Notes under the pieces: generated by a model | What the model saw: only the letters and a program-made list of their open reading frames with translations | Told to the model about the DNA's origin: nothing | Databases searched by the model: none | Program-made: the position numbers and the translations under genes | Part shown: in pieces, positions 1 through 8,037 of the stretch | Numbering within the stretch: position 1 is the first letter of the stretch | Layout: every line of letters starts with the position of its first letter | Origin: Kiritimatiellia bacterium | GTDB lineage: Bacteria > Verrucomicrobiota > Kiritimatiellia > RFP12 > UBA1067 | Length of the DNA: 40,553 nt | NCBI GenBank assembly: GCA_017563185.1 | Contig: JAFXIL010000019.1 | Coordinates: 1-40,553, forward strand | Direction: 5' to 3'

Positions 1-3
1 AAG

Positions 4-1110
4 ATGCTCATGACAAGAAAGGAACTCGCGGCCGTATGCAGTCTGCTGGTTGCAGGTGTTGTTTTCGGCGCGTCTGAGGTGGTCAAGGAGTCGTTTGAAC
101 AGAAGGAGGCGGGTGCGCTTGTCACCACTCTGGGCGAGACGTGGACAGGTTCCGCGTCCGTGCAGGCGGCGACGTACGAGTTCGGCGGAGCCGCCGGATT
201 CTCCATCCCCGGAGATCACACGAAGATCCTCTCGATCGACGATGCAGTGAAGTACGCGCCCGCGCAGGCGACCGAGGCAGGCAAGCCCGTGCTGGTCGAC
301 ATGATGGTGCAGGCGATGGTTCCCGAAGAGCCGCTCGTGGCTCCCGAGGGCGACGACGTGCAGATCGCCGTTGGCGTTGACAAGTCCGAGACAGGGGGCA
401 AGGGCATCCTCAAGGTGTTCTGCATTCCGAAAGGCGCCTCCGCTGCCGCGTGGTGCGCGCTCAAGGAAGTGGAAGCCTCCTCATGGCACCGTGTCACTTT
501 CGTGTTCAATTACGCCGCCGGATTTGCTCAGGTGCGCATCGACGGCGAGCCCGTGATGACCGGCAGCGGCTACCTCACCGCCGACGCTTCACAGGAGAAG
601 ACGGGCGCGTGGTACAAGCTTGCCGTGACGAAGAACCAGCTCGCCTCCGTCGAGGTGGTTGGCACGACGGGTCTTGACGACCTCCTCATCACCGCTGGCG
701 ACAACGCCCAGGCGGATGCGAACGTGGAGGGCTCTACGACGATCGACGGCGTGGCGATTCCCAATGCATGGTTCGACATGAACGGTCTCGCGTGGGTTGC
801 GGGAGCGTATGACGATTCCGGGCTCACGATTGCGCAGAAGTACGAGTCGGGTCTCTCTCCCTTCGACGGCGCCAAGTTCGTGATCACCGACATGACGATG
901 TCCGGCGAGAATGCCGAGCTCACAATCCCCGTTGTCAATCCGCCCACTGGCTACACGGTGATTCTCGAGTGCAGCTCGGATCCTGAGTTCAAGACCGAGG
1001 TCACGTCTGTGCCTGTCACTGTGGACGCCAATGGAAAGGTGACAGTTCCTGTCCCGGCCGACAAGGACGTGGTCTACTACCGCCTCACTTCCAAGAAGAG
1101 CTTGGACTGA
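4..1110 (+). CDS. Exported LamG-like protein (possibly 5'-incomplete)
   Basis: The protein is 368 residues long and starts with a signal peptide (a few charged residues, then a hydrophobic stretch ending near VVFGAS, about residue 23). Residues about 30-230 read like a beta-sandwich of the LamG/concanavalin type: alternating beta strands, an SSWHRVTFVF element, a VRIDGEPV element and a closing LDDLLI strand. Residues about 235-290 resemble a linker used by PVC surface proteins, and the last 75 residues look like an Ig-like strand domain. LamG-type folds usually bind glycans or other surface ligands; the ligand here is unknown. The start is either ATG 4 or ATG 10. The frame is open to the window edge and no ribosome-binding site can be seen, but the signal peptide argues that the true start is one of these. 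It is the first of four exported genes in a row. Confidence 0.7.
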   Translation: MLMTRKELAAVCSLLVAGVVFGASEVVKESFEQKEAGALVTTLGETWTGSASVQAATYEFGGAAGFSIPGDHTKILSIDDAVKYAPAQATEAGKPVLVDMMVQAMVPEEPLVAPEGDDVQIAVGVDKSETGGKGILKVFCIPKGASAAAWCALKEVEASSWHRVTFVFNYAAGFAQVRIDGEPVMTGSGYLTADASQEKTGAWYKLAVTKNQLASVEVVGTTGLDDLLITAGDNAQADANVEGSTTIDGVAIPNAWFDMNGLAWVAGAYDDSGLTIAQKYESGLSPFDGAKFVITDMTMSGENAELTIPVVNPPTGYTVILECSSDPEFKTEVTSVPVTVDANGKVTVPVPADKDVVYYRLTSKKSLD

Positions 1111-1132
1111 TTTAAAGCCACTGCAGTTTTAC

Positions 1133-1141
1133 TAAGGAGAT
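1133..1141 (+). promoter_or_regulatory. Strong ribosome-binding site
   Basis: TAAGGAGAT lies 7 bases before ATG 1149, a near-perfect Shine-Dalgarno match. It contrasts with the leaderless starts elsewhere in the window and suggests strong translation of the small exported protein. Confidence 0.8.
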
Positions 1142-1148
1142 AAAAGAA

Positions 1149-1883
1149 ATGAAGAAAGTGTTTCTGATGGTTGCCGCGATGGGACTTGCTGCTGCGAGCT
1201 TCGCGGATATGAACGACGCGCTGCTTTCGTTCGCGACGCATGGCCCCGACAAGTATGCCGACGGCACTACCGTGATCGACGGCGAGTGCTATGCGCTCGT
1301 GTGGACAGCGGCGGGAGCCGAGTTCGGCGGCTTCAAGGCCGATGGCACGCTCGCTTCCGCCACTGACCGTCTCGTTCTGGCCGCTCCGCTCGCGAAGGGC
1401 GGCAAGTGCCCGCAGACGCTCTTCCAGATCAACGCCGCCGTTGCCGACGAGCTCAAGGACGGCACCTACGCCGTCTATCTGCTCGACACGCGCGTGAAGG
1501 CCGAAGATGGCACCACCCAGCTCGCCGGCTTCAAGGACGGCAAGGCCAAGGTGGTCAACGCGCAGGCCGCGGTCGGCGATTCCACCGCCGCAGCCGCCAC
1601 GACGCAGACCAAGGTCGCCCTTGCGGCCACTGCGGTCGGCGGAGCCGCGATCACTGCCGAGACGATCATCGACGCCCCGCAGATCACGGGCATCAAGGTT
1701 GAAGGCGCCACTGTGAAGGTGACCGTTGCGGGCATGTCGCCTGCAGCCACCTACAAGGTTGTGACCTGCACCAAGCCTGGCGATGTCGGCAAGGCCCTCG
1801 ACGCCAAGGCCAAGGACGGAACGTTCGAGTTCAAGAAGCCCGAAGGCACCTTCTTCAAGGTCATCGGCACGCGCAACTTCTAA
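1149..1883 (+). CDS. Small exported protein of unknown function
   Basis: The 244-residue protein has a clear signal peptide, MKKVFLMVAAMGLAAASFA, with cleavage expected after SFA. The mature part is rich in Ala, Lys, Asp and Gly and has many short beta-prone stretches. No catalytic motif is visible. Two mature cysteines sit in the first third (ECYALVW, GGKCPQTLF) and a third in a late VVTCTKPGD element. The ending, FFKVIGTRNF, resembles the C-terminal strand found in many PVC exported proteins (an xFYRVxx-like close). It lies 38 bases after the LamG-like gene and 30 bases before the next exported gene, so the four genes are probably co-transcribed. I do not recognise the family. Confidence 0.75.
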   Translation: MKKVFLMVAAMGLAAASFADMNDALLSFATHGPDKYADGTTVIDGECYALVWTAAGAEFGGFKADGTLASATDRLVLAAPLAKGGKCPQTLFQINAAVADELKDGTYAVYLLDTRVKAEDGTTQLAGFKDGKAKVVNAQAAVGDSTAAAATTQTKVALAATAVGGAAITAETIIDAPQITGIKVEGATVKVTVAGMSPAATYKVVTCTKPGDVGKALDAKAKDGTFEFKKPEGTFFKVIGTRNF

Positions 1884-1913
1884 TAATCCACGCGCAAGAA
1901 AGGGACAACAAAG

Positions 1914-2657
1914 ATGAAGATCAGAAGTGTTCTCTGCGCGCTTGCGGCAGCTGCCGCGGCGACGGTCTTCGCGGACGTCACAAGCAACGTCTGCGGTCTG
2001 CTCAAGATCACGAGCGACCTCAACAACACCATCATCGGCGTGCCGTGGGTTGAAGTTGGCACCGGCGCCGACGTGAAGGTCGCCAAGCTCGTCAAGACGG
2101 ACAATCTCACGCCAGGGGATATGCTCTACTACTATCAGAACGGTACGTGGAATGCATGGACGCTCGGCGCGCAGGGCTGGGAGCGAAACACCACGGTCAA
2201 GGTTGACGGCATCACAGTTGCCGCCCCGCAGGAGGCCCAGGGAGTAGCGCGCGGCAAGGCGCTAATCCTTGAGCGCAAAGGCGACGTGACGAAGCCGTTC
2301 TACCTCTACGGCCAGTTCACTTCCGATGCCGCAGCTGCTCAGACCATCACGGTCGGCACGGCTTCCGCGCCGAGCTACACGCTCCTTGCGAGCCCCAAGG
2401 TCGAGGCGTTCGACTTCAATGCCGAGGGCAAGATCGTCAATCCCGGCGTCAATGACCAGATTATTATCCCGAAGAACGGTGGCGACAACACCATCCTCAC
2501 GCTTCAGGACGGCAAGTGGGGCTACAGGAAGGCGACCACGGCTAAGAAATTCGGCAAGACTGTGACGACCTACACCTGGACTCAGGCCGATGCGCTTGCG
2601 GCCGGCACGGGCTTTTGGTATGTCTCCAAGGGCGGTACGCCCACCTTCAACTGGTAA
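1914..2657 (+). CDS. Small exported protein with an internal repeat
   Basis: The 247-residue protein starts with the signal peptide MKIRSVLCALAAAAAATVFA. The mature part seems to be two related halves. Each has a beta strand ending in an aromatic-rich turn (YYYQNGTWNAW in the first half, LQDGKWGYRK in the second) followed by a segment ending in a GKALILERK or GTGFWYVSKGG element. This pattern recalls Verrucomicrobial exported proteins that carry repeated 'NGxW...GxxxW' units; that link is from memory and unverified. The ribosome-binding site AGAAAGGGA lies 8 bases before ATG 1914. The gene is 27 bases from the PEP-CTERM gene and probably shares its transcript. No enzyme motif is visible; a structural or surface role is inferred. 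Confidence 0.72.
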   Translation: MKIRSVLCALAAAAAATVFADVTSNVCGLLKITSDLNNTIIGVPWVEVGTGADVKVAKLVKTDNLTPGDMLYYYQNGTWNAWTLGAQGWERNTTVKVDGITVAAPQEAQGVARGKALILERKGDVTKPFYLYGQFTSDAAAAQTITVGTASAPSYTLLASPKVEAFDFNAEGKIVNPGVNDQIIIPKNGGDNTILTLQDGKWGYRKATTAKKFGKTVTTYTWTQADALAAGTGFWYVSKGGTPTFNW

Positions 2658-2684
2658 CAACGACTTCTAAAAAGGAAAACGGAA

Positions 2685-3206
2685 ATGAAGAAGATTGTTT
2701 TTGCTGGAATGGTTGTGCTTGCGGCGGCTTTTGCACATGCGGACTTCCTCTATTGGCAGATTGCCGATCAGGGAGAGTTCACAACGGCAAGCCTCTGGGT
2801 GAAGAACACTGGTTCGAGCGCTGGCATTGAGGCGCTTGACGTTATCGTGGCCGAGGGTGTGGACATTGACAATGGCACGGTTCTCACGGGAACGACCACT
2901 GGACTCGTCTCGACAGACATTTCTGCCTATGCAGCCGATCAGTATTCCTTCTTTGTGGAGCTTGCGACTTATGCGAGCCTTGAAGACGAGAATCCTACCA
3001 GCCAGAAGTGGCTCAACTCCTACAGTTATAAGGATCTCGTCTCGAATGGTTATATTTCGACTGGCGATGTGGGCACTCCTGGTGCGGCGTCGTCCGGCGG
3101 CGCGCCGATGAGTGGCGGCGGAAATGCCATTCCCGAGCCTACGAGCGGCATGCTGATGCTTCTCGGCGGTGCGCTGATGGCGCTGCGTCGCCGTCGCAGG
3201 GCGTAG
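2685..3206 (+). CDS. PEP-CTERM surface-sorted protein
   Basis: The 173-residue protein has an N-terminal signal peptide (MKKIVFAGMVVLAAAFAHA) and a C-terminal PEP-CTERM sorting signal. The tail reads IPEPTSG, then a hydrophobic stretch (MLMLLGGALMAL), then a run of arginines, which is the classical tripartite signal. In characterised systems such tails are recognised by an exosortase at the inner membrane. No exosortase gene is in this window, so the processing enzyme must be elsewhere. The mature domain (about residues 20-140) is acidic and beta-rich, with a Gly/Ser-rich linker just before the PEP motif. It is the last of four adjacent exported genes. The ribosome-binding site AAAGGA lies 8 bases before the ATG. 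Confidence 0.85.
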   Translation: MKKIVFAGMVVLAAAFAHADFLYWQIADQGEFTTASLWVKNTGSSAGIEALDVIVAEGVDIDNGTVLTGTTTGLVSTDISAYAADQYSFFVELATYASLEDENPTSQKWLNSYSYKDLVSNGYISTGDVGTPGAASSGGAPMSGGGNAIPEPTSGMLMLLGGALMALRRRRRA

Positions 3207-3233
3207 TCGCGTTCTTGAGAGAACCGGAAAACA

Positions 3234-3263
3234 GCGGGGCGGACCGGCAACGGCCTGCCTCGC
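3234..3263 (+). terminator. GC-rich hairpin with GCAA tetraloop
   Basis: Bases 3234-3246 pair with 3251-3263 (13 positions, one A-C mismatch and two G-T pairs) and enclose a GCAA loop of the stable GNRA class at 3247-3250. The hairpin stands 27 bases after the PEP-CTERM stop codon and ends 19 bases before the next ATG. It lacks a real T-tract (only CTTGCTTA follows). It could be a weak terminator or an mRNA-stabilising element separating the exported-protein genes from the next operon. Confidence 0.45.
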
Positions 3264-3282
3264 TTGCTTAGAGGGAGCGGAT

Positions 3283-5664
3283 ATGCAGGAAGAAAATCAG
3301 GTGGGCGAGGCCGAGGCGGCGCAGGTCTCGTATCAGATTCCAAGTCTGGCGCTTTTCGACTGGATTCTGGCGGCTCTTGCGGCAGTGCTTGTTTTCGCGG
3401 GGCTTTCGGCGTTTTCGTTCCCGGGGCTGCATCCCGATGCGTGGAGGGACGCAGCCGTGGCCGCGGGGCTGCGTCCGCCCGCAGAGCTTTTCCCGGGGCT
3501 CTGGCGCGTCGTCGTGGCGGCGTTCTATTCCTGCGGCGCGAAGGCGGGCACGGGTCTTGTGGTTCTAGCCGGCAGAATCTGCGCGGGTCTGACAGCGGGC
3601 TTTGCGTTTCTGCTCTTCCGCGTGCTAGTGGCCGAGCTTGCCCGTTTCCGTCTGCGCTATGCCGAGAGCCGCCATTCTGTTCAGAGAATAGCCGCGTTCT
3701 GCGGAGCGATCTTCTTCGCCTGCTCCGATCCAATGTGGCGCGCGGGCCAGGCCTTCATTCCGGCAGGGCTGCTCACGCTCATAACCGTCGTATCCGTGTT
3801 CCTGTTCGTCCAGTTCCTTCTGAGCGGACGCTTTCTGCTTGCCCTGGGCGGCATCTTCCTTTCGGGCCTTCTCGCGGCGGAGACGCCGTTCGGCTTCATT
3901 CTTCTCGCCATTTGCTGGCGCGGCTACATGATTGCGTACAGGCGCGGGGCGTGCAACGACAACAACCCGCTTCTTGACCGCGGAGCCGGTCAGTCCGCCC
4001 GCTGGCTGCTCTCCTTCGTCTGGATCGTCGGCCTTGTGGGAGGCATCGGCCTCAACTGCATCTCGTTCATCAAGATGGGGGCGCTGCCCGCCCTTGAGAA
4101 GACGGCGGGCGACATTCCGCTCATGTATGCTGTCGCCTGGTGGCGCACTTTGATCGGAGGCGCGAACCATCTGGGATGGCTGATTTCGCTTTTGGTGTGC
4201 GTCCTTCCCGCTGGGCTGATGCTATTCATGCTGCCGAGGGCCGTTGACGAGGAGCGTCTTCTTCCCTACCACACGGGAACGGTGGCCTTTTTCACGGGTG
4301 GCGTGGCGTTCTGCCAGCTTGCGATGCTGAGTCCGCTCTGGTTCTGGAACTGGACTTCTTCCATCCGCGTCAATTCGCCGTTCCTTCTCCAGCTGCTTGT
4401 CCTGTGCGCTGCCTGCACCGTCGTGTGCTCGCTTGCGGTGTTCGGCGTGGAGGCGTGCTGCCGCGACCATTCTCGCCTCCAGAAACGAGAGTTCGCGCGT
4501 CTCGGCCCTGCGGGACGTTTTGTTCTGTTCGTGGCGGCCGCAGCTCTTCTCGCCGCCGCGGTTCTGCCCGGTCGCGCGCTGCGCCGCACCCGCCAGATGC
4601 TTTCGGTGATCAACGACTACGCAAACGAGGTCGTCGAAGAGTGCGGCCCCGCCGGCAAGGTGTTCACTAACGGCTCCTTCGATCCTTTCCTGGAGCTGCT
4701 TGCGGCGGCCAGAGGCAAGAAGCTGCACGCGCTTTCCATAATGGCGGGCAGCACGGCCTACGAAAGAAGCCTGCGCATGCGCGGCATGCCGGACGCGGAG
4801 GACCGGGCCGCTCTCTCCGCGAGCGCCGGCGCCGCGCTGAGGGTGTGGATGCGCGAGAAGCCTGAGCGCCTCAAGGACTGCGCGATTCAGCTTGGGTTTG
4901 AGCTGTGGAAGCATGAAGGGCGGGAGCTCCCGGTGTGCTCCGGCGTTCTGGCGCGTCCATCGGGCATGGACGCCGCGGAATGCGCAAAGGGCGTCGCGAA
5001 TGCGCGCGCGCTTGCGAAGAGAATCCTCGACATATACTCCTACGGCACCCTCGACAAGGCCGTCGGACAGTTCGCGACCGAGCTTTTCCGCCATGTCCAG
5101 TGGCGCATTGCCCGCATCGCGCGCATGAGGGCAGAGCGTGCGGATCGTGCGGGAGACGCCGCGACGGCCGAGGCGGACATGAAGCTCTCGCAGGATCTTG
5201 ACGACTGCAACGCCTCCCTTCAGAAGATTCTTGGCGACATAGAGCGTTCCCGCGCCACGTCGCTTCATCAGGTGACGCCGCGCGAAGGTTTGCAGCTCGC
5301 CCTCGCGCGCGGAAACTTCTTCCTCGCCGAAGGTTACGCCCGCACGATACTCAAGGCGGTCAAGGACGATCCCGACGCGCATTTCGCGATGGCGATGTAC
5401 TATGTGAAGCAGTCCCAGTGGACACGTGCCGAGGAGCATCTGAAGGCGTATGTCGCCAAGCGGCCCAAGCAGCCTGTGGCGTGGAACAACCTCGCCATGG
5501 TGTGCTTGAAGATGAACAGGTTCAACGAGGCCGAACAGCATGCCAGGAAGGCTCTCGAGCTGATTCCGGAATCGGCAGAAGTGAAGGACACAATCAAGCA
5601 GATCGAGGAGGCGAAGAAGGCCGCTGCGGCCGCGCCGAAGACGTCTGCAAAGGACGGCAAATGA
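3283..5664 (+). CDS. Multi-pass membrane protein with C-terminal TPR repeats
   Basis: The 793-residue protein has a short polar N-terminus, about ten hydrophobic segments over residues 25-435, and a long soluble C-terminal part. The membrane half, with an early acidic loop (FPGLHPDAWRDA), resembles in layout the GT-C-like DUF2723/TMEM260 proteins of PVC and Bacteroidota. I did not find a decisive signature, so a protein O-glycosyltransferase role is only a possibility. Residues about 670-775 form two to three TPR units, with repeats around YYVKQSQWTRAEEHLKAY and NNLAMVCLKMNRFNEAEQHA, which would mediate protein contacts. The tail ends in a charged KKAAAAAPK stretch. The site AGGGAG lies 5 bases before ATG 3283. 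The stop overlaps the next start (ATGA at 5661), so the two proteins are probably made together. Confidence 0.7.
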   Translation: MQEENQVGEAEAAQVSYQIPSLALFDWILAALAAVLVFAGLSAFSFPGLHPDAWRDAAVAAGLRPPAELFPGLWRVVVAAFYSCGAKAGTGLVVLAGRICAGLTAGFAFLLFRVLVAELARFRLRYAESRHSVQRIAAFCGAIFFACSDPMWRAGQAFIPAGLLTLITVVSVFLFVQFLLSGRFLLALGGIFLSGLLAAETPFGFILLAICWRGYMIAYRRGACNDNNPLLDRGAGQSARWLLSFVWIVGLVGGIGLNCISFIKMGALPALEKTAGDIPLMYAVAWWRTLIGGANHLGWLISLLVCVLPAGLMLFMLPRAVDEERLLPYHTGTVAFFTGGVAFCQLAMLSPLWFWNWTSSIRVNSPFLLQLLVLCAACTVVCSLAVFGVEACCRDHSRLQKREFARLGPAGRFVLFVAAAALLAAAVLPGRALRRTRQMLSVINDYANEVVEECGPAGKVFTNGSFDPFLELLAAARGKKLHALSIMAGSTAYERSLRMRGMPDAEDRAALSASAGAALRVWMREKPERLKDCAIQLGFELWKHEGRELPVCSGVLARPSGMDAAECAKGVANARALAKRILDIYSYGTLDKAVGQFATELFRHVQWRIARIARMRAERADRAGDAATAEADMKLSQDLDDCNASLQKILGDIERSRATSLHQVTPREGLQLALARGNFFLAEGYARTILKAVKDDPDAHFAMAMYYVKQSQWTRAEEHLKAYVAKRPKQPVAWNNLAMVCLKMNRFNEAEQHARKALELIPESAEVKDTIKQIEEAKKAAAAAPKTSAKDGK

Positions 5665-6455
5665 CATTGACCAGAACGATGTTGATCTTCTCGGCGTTTG
5701 CGGCGCTAGTCGCGGCCGCTGAGTCCGCGCCTGAGTTCGAGAAGGTTCCGGCGCAGGCCATGAAGGAGCTCAAAGGCGCCGTGGGCAAGCCGCTCGACAG
5801 CGGCCTCGTGTTCGTGAACGGACGCTATGTCCGCCCGCCATATCGCGTGGCGCGTCTGGGCACTGCGATATTCATCAACGACGTGCAGGTGACGGGCCAG
5901 ATCAACTCCTGGCGCAAGTTCCTTGCAACGCAGCCGGGCTATGCCGGCCAGATCCCTGCCAGGCCTCAGGCTCCGGCCGTGATGAAGGCAAAGGACATTG
6001 ACGACCTATTTGCGGACGACGATCCGCCCGCCCCCGCTCCTGCCGCCAAGCCAGAGGCTCCTTCATCGGAGCCTGCGGTCAGCTTTTCCGCGAACGCGCG
6101 CAGCAATGACCTCCTTCGCGAGATCGACATGTTCCGCGCCGGCGTTCAGCGTCGTCTGCGCGAGGGCAACGCCTGTTTCTTCGGGTCGCGCTATGCTCGC
6201 ATGGAGGTGCCGCCAGGCCTCGTTAAGAAGCTTCTAGACGTCTTGCCCGACGCCATGCGCGAGGCGGACGACGGTGTGGACCTCGAATCGCGCATCCGCG
6301 CGCGCGGCATAGTGTTTCTCAACCGCACCATCTGCACCGAGCTCATCGAGAATCGTCCCGACTACCTGAAGCTGATCGAGAGGAAGAAGGCACTGCTCGA
6401 GCAGGAGCGCATGGAGGCGATGTCACGCCGCAACATGCAGGAGCGCGGCAGGTGA
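5661..6455 (+). CDS. Exported protein coupled to the TPR membrane protein
   Basis: From ATG 5661 the protein has 264 residues. This start was chosen because it begins a good signal peptide (MTLTRTMLIFSAFAALVAAA) and overlaps the upstream stop as ATGA; the reading frame is open further upstream, but that part only shadows the TPR gene. The mature protein has a conserved-looking segment at about residues 38-85 (LVFVNGRYVRPPYRVARLG, then an AIFINDVQVTG element), a Pro/Ala-rich linker near 110-135, and a charged helical C-terminus ending in a likely coiled coil. FVNGRYV and INDVQVTG suggest a small beta domain. No enzyme motif is visible. An accessory role for the membrane partner is inferred from the overlap. 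Confidence 0.65.
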   Translation: MTLTRTMLIFSAFAALVAAAESAPEFEKVPAQAMKELKGAVGKPLDSGLVFVNGRYVRPPYRVARLGTAIFINDVQVTGQINSWRKFLATQPGYAGQIPARPQAPAVMKAKDIDDLFADDDPPAPAPAAKPEAPSSEPAVSFSANARSNDLLREIDMFRAGVQRRLREGNACFFGSRYARMEVPPGLVKKLLDVLPDAMREADDGVDLESRIRARGIVFLNRTICTELIENRPDYLKLIERKKALLEQERMEAMSRRNMQERGR

Positions 6456-6484
6456 GGATTTGTGCTTGACACGGGGGAGGGCGC

Positions 6485-7342
6485 ATGGAGCTGACGTCGC
6501 CGGCAAATCCTAGAATCAAATACGTTGTGCGTCTTCGCAGCTGCTCAGCCAGGGAGGAGACGGGCGAGATGATCGTGGAGGGGTTCCGCGAATGCAGGCG
6601 CGCGCTGGACAACGGGTATCGCCCGCACATGATCTTCCATTGCCCCGATCTCTACCTCAAGAACGAGAACGAGGCTGGGATAGTGTCCGACAGCGTTGCG
6701 CGCGGCGCCGAGGAGTATGTATGCTCGAAGGCCGCCTTTCTCAAGATGGCTTATAGAGACCGTCCTGACGGTCTTCTGATGGTTGGGCCGCACGTTGCGA
6801 AGCGCCTTGAGGACCTCGCGCTTCCGCCGCGCGCGCTCGTCATCGTGACCGAGGCCATTGAGAAGCCCGGCAACCTTGGCACGATACTTCGCAGCGCCGA
6901 CGCGGCAAACGTGAGCGCGGTGATAGTGTGCGACCGCGCCACCGACATCCACAACCCCAACGTGGTGCGTGCCTCCACGGGCACGATGTTCTCTGTGCCG
7001 ATCGTGGAGGCTTCGTCCGAAGAGGCGCTCGCCTGGCTCAAGGAGCGCGGCTTCAAGATCCTCGCCGCCACGCCGCACGCCGAGAAACTGCACTTCGAGG
7101 TGGACCTCACCGGCAACGTCGCGCTCGCCGTGGGCGCTGAGCAGTACGGCCTCACCGTGAAGTGGATGGACAGCGCCGATCTCCGCGTGCGCATTCCGAT
7201 GCTCGGCCTTGCCGACTCGCTCAACGTGAGCGCGGCCACCACGATCCTCGTCTACGAGGCGGTGCGCCAGCGCATTGCGGCCGGCGTGGACAAGGTGCCT
7301 GACTTCGTTCCGTGGCACGGCGAAGGCGCGCACGACCACTAG
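6485..7342 (+). CDS. SpoU/TrmH-family RNA 2'-O-methyltransferase
   Basis: The 285-residue protein should transfer a methyl group from S-adenosylmethionine to a ribose 2'-OH of rRNA or tRNA. The N-terminal part (residues 1-110) fits the substrate-binding L30e-like domain, opening with LTSPANPRIKYVVRLR. The C-terminal SPOUT domain shows the three family motifs: EKPGNLGTILRSADA (motif 1), AVGAEQYGL (motif 2) and IPMLGLADSLNVSAATTILVYEA (motif 3, the knot). The asparagine and arginine in GNLGTILR are the expected catalytic-region residues. The site GGGGGAGGG lies just before ATG 6485. The exact target cannot be read from the sequence. The 23S rRNA enzymes RlmB and the TsnR-like group are the nearest types. 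Confidence 0.88.
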   Translation: MELTSPANPRIKYVVRLRSCSAREETGEMIVEGFRECRRALDNGYRPHMIFHCPDLYLKNENEAGIVSDSVARGAEEYVCSKAAFLKMAYRDRPDGLLMVGPHVAKRLEDLALPPRALVIVTEAIEKPGNLGTILRSADAANVSAVIVCDRATDIHNPNVVRASTGTMFSVPIVEASSEEALAWLKERGFKILAATPHAEKLHFEVDLTGNVALAVGAEQYGLTVKWMDSADLRVRIPMLGLADSLNVSAATTILVYEAVRQRIAAGVDKVPDFVPWHGEGAHDH

Positions 7343-7371
7343 CCAAAACTCTCGCCACCATTCACCAAAAA

Positions 7372-7380
7372 TGCTATAAT
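7372..7380 (+). promoter_or_regulatory. Extended -10 promoter at a leaderless start
   Basis: TGCTATAAT is a perfect extended -10 element (TG-N-TATAAT). No convincing -35 hexamer lies 16-18 bases upstream. The -10 hexamer ends at 7380 and the ThyX ATG begins at 7387, exactly where transcription would start, so the mRNA would have no 5' leader and no ribosome-binding site. Confidence 0.7.
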
Positions 7381-7386
7381 GTCGGC

Positions 7387-7956
7387 ATGAACGCGAAGCC
7401 ATCATTGAAGTTCCTCAAGATTCTCGGCACCTGGCGCGACGTCGCCGACGCCGCGCGCACGACGATCCGCATGCCCGAAGGCAGCAAAGAGCCTTCGCCA
7501 AAGTGGAAGAAGCGCATACTCCTTGCGGAGCATTCACCCATCAGGAAGCTGCTTGTTGGATGGAAGTGGATTGACCTTCCGTATTGGGTGAGCGTGCACT
7601 TCGTGCGCCACAAGTACGGCATCGAACACTTCGTCTCGACGCAGCGCACCGACCGCACGGGCGAAGACCGCACGTCGAAGCCGCAGGACGCTACGGTGGA
7701 GCACGAATGCTTCGCGAACGCGGCGGAGATCATGTTCATCAGCCGCCGTCGTCTATGCTCTCAGGCGAGCCCAGAGACGCGCAGCGCGTGGAAGCTTGTG
7801 GTGGACGCAATTGCCGAGAAGGAGCCGGAGCTCGCGGAGTGCTGCGTGCCGGACTGCGTATACCGCGGCTTTTGCCCCGAGTTCAAGAGCTGCGGCTTTG
7901 TGGACACTCCTGCCTACGCCGAGGCGGTGAAGCGCTACCGCAGCGTGGAAGGCTGA
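7387..7956 (+). CDS. thyX: Atypical flavin-dependent thymidylate synthase (ThyX)
   Basis: The 189-residue protein fits the ThyX fold, which makes dTMP from dUMP with FAD and methylene-tetrahydrofolate. The family signature RHR-x7-S appears as R74-H75-K76, then seven residues, then S84 (VRHKYGIEHFVSTQRTDR), so the third signature residue is Lys instead of Arg. The preceding AEHSPIRKLLVGWKW matches the ThyX helix before the signature. RRRLCSQASPETR (about 119-131) sits where ThyX has its second substrate-binding arginines. It is shorter than most ThyX proteins (about 210-250), and the C-terminus is cysteine-rich (five cysteines in CCVPDCVYRGFCPEFKSC). The frame extends upstream to 7312, but the promoter position favours ATG 7387. 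Another flavoprotein of the same fold is a possible alternative. Confidence 0.72.
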   Translation: MNAKPSLKFLKILGTWRDVADAARTTIRMPEGSKEPSPKWKKRILLAEHSPIRKLLVGWKWIDLPYWVSVHFVRHKYGIEHFVSTQRTDRTGEDRTSKPQDATVEHECFANAAEIMFISRRRLCSQASPETRSAWKLVVDAIAEKEPELAECCVPDCVYRGFCPEFKSCGFVDTPAYAEAVKRYRSVEG

Positions 7957-7977
7957 TCAAGGGCGCATAACTTAAAG

Positions 7978-8006
7978 TGGACGGTTGGCGGGAATCGTGA
8001 TATAAT
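7978..8006 (+). promoter_or_regulatory. Promoter of the kinase-symporter operon
   Basis: TGGACG (7978-7983), a 17-base spacer and TATAAT (8001-8006) form a good sigma-70-type promoter. TG at 7998-7999 makes the -10 an extended type. Transcription should start near 8013, giving a leader of about 25 bases before ATG 8038. Confidence 0.7.
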
Positions 8007-8037
8007 AAAAAGAAACCAGATGGGGAAGGCAAGTCCA

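Noticed and set aside
4222-5667. Long - strand reading frame opposite the TPR membrane gene (481 codons)
   Set aside because: It is a shadow of codon bias in GC-rich DNA: no ribosome-binding site, no recognisable protein and a composition rich in Arg, His and Leu.
6466-6471. Perfect TTGACA -35 hexamer before the RNA methyltransferase gene
   Set aside because: No -10-like sequence lies 16-18 bases downstream; the region is the ribosome-binding site and start codon.
8020-8037. ATG 8020 as the kinase start
   Set aside because: It leaves only a few bases after the expected transcription start, while ATG 8038 has a GGAAGG site at normal distance.
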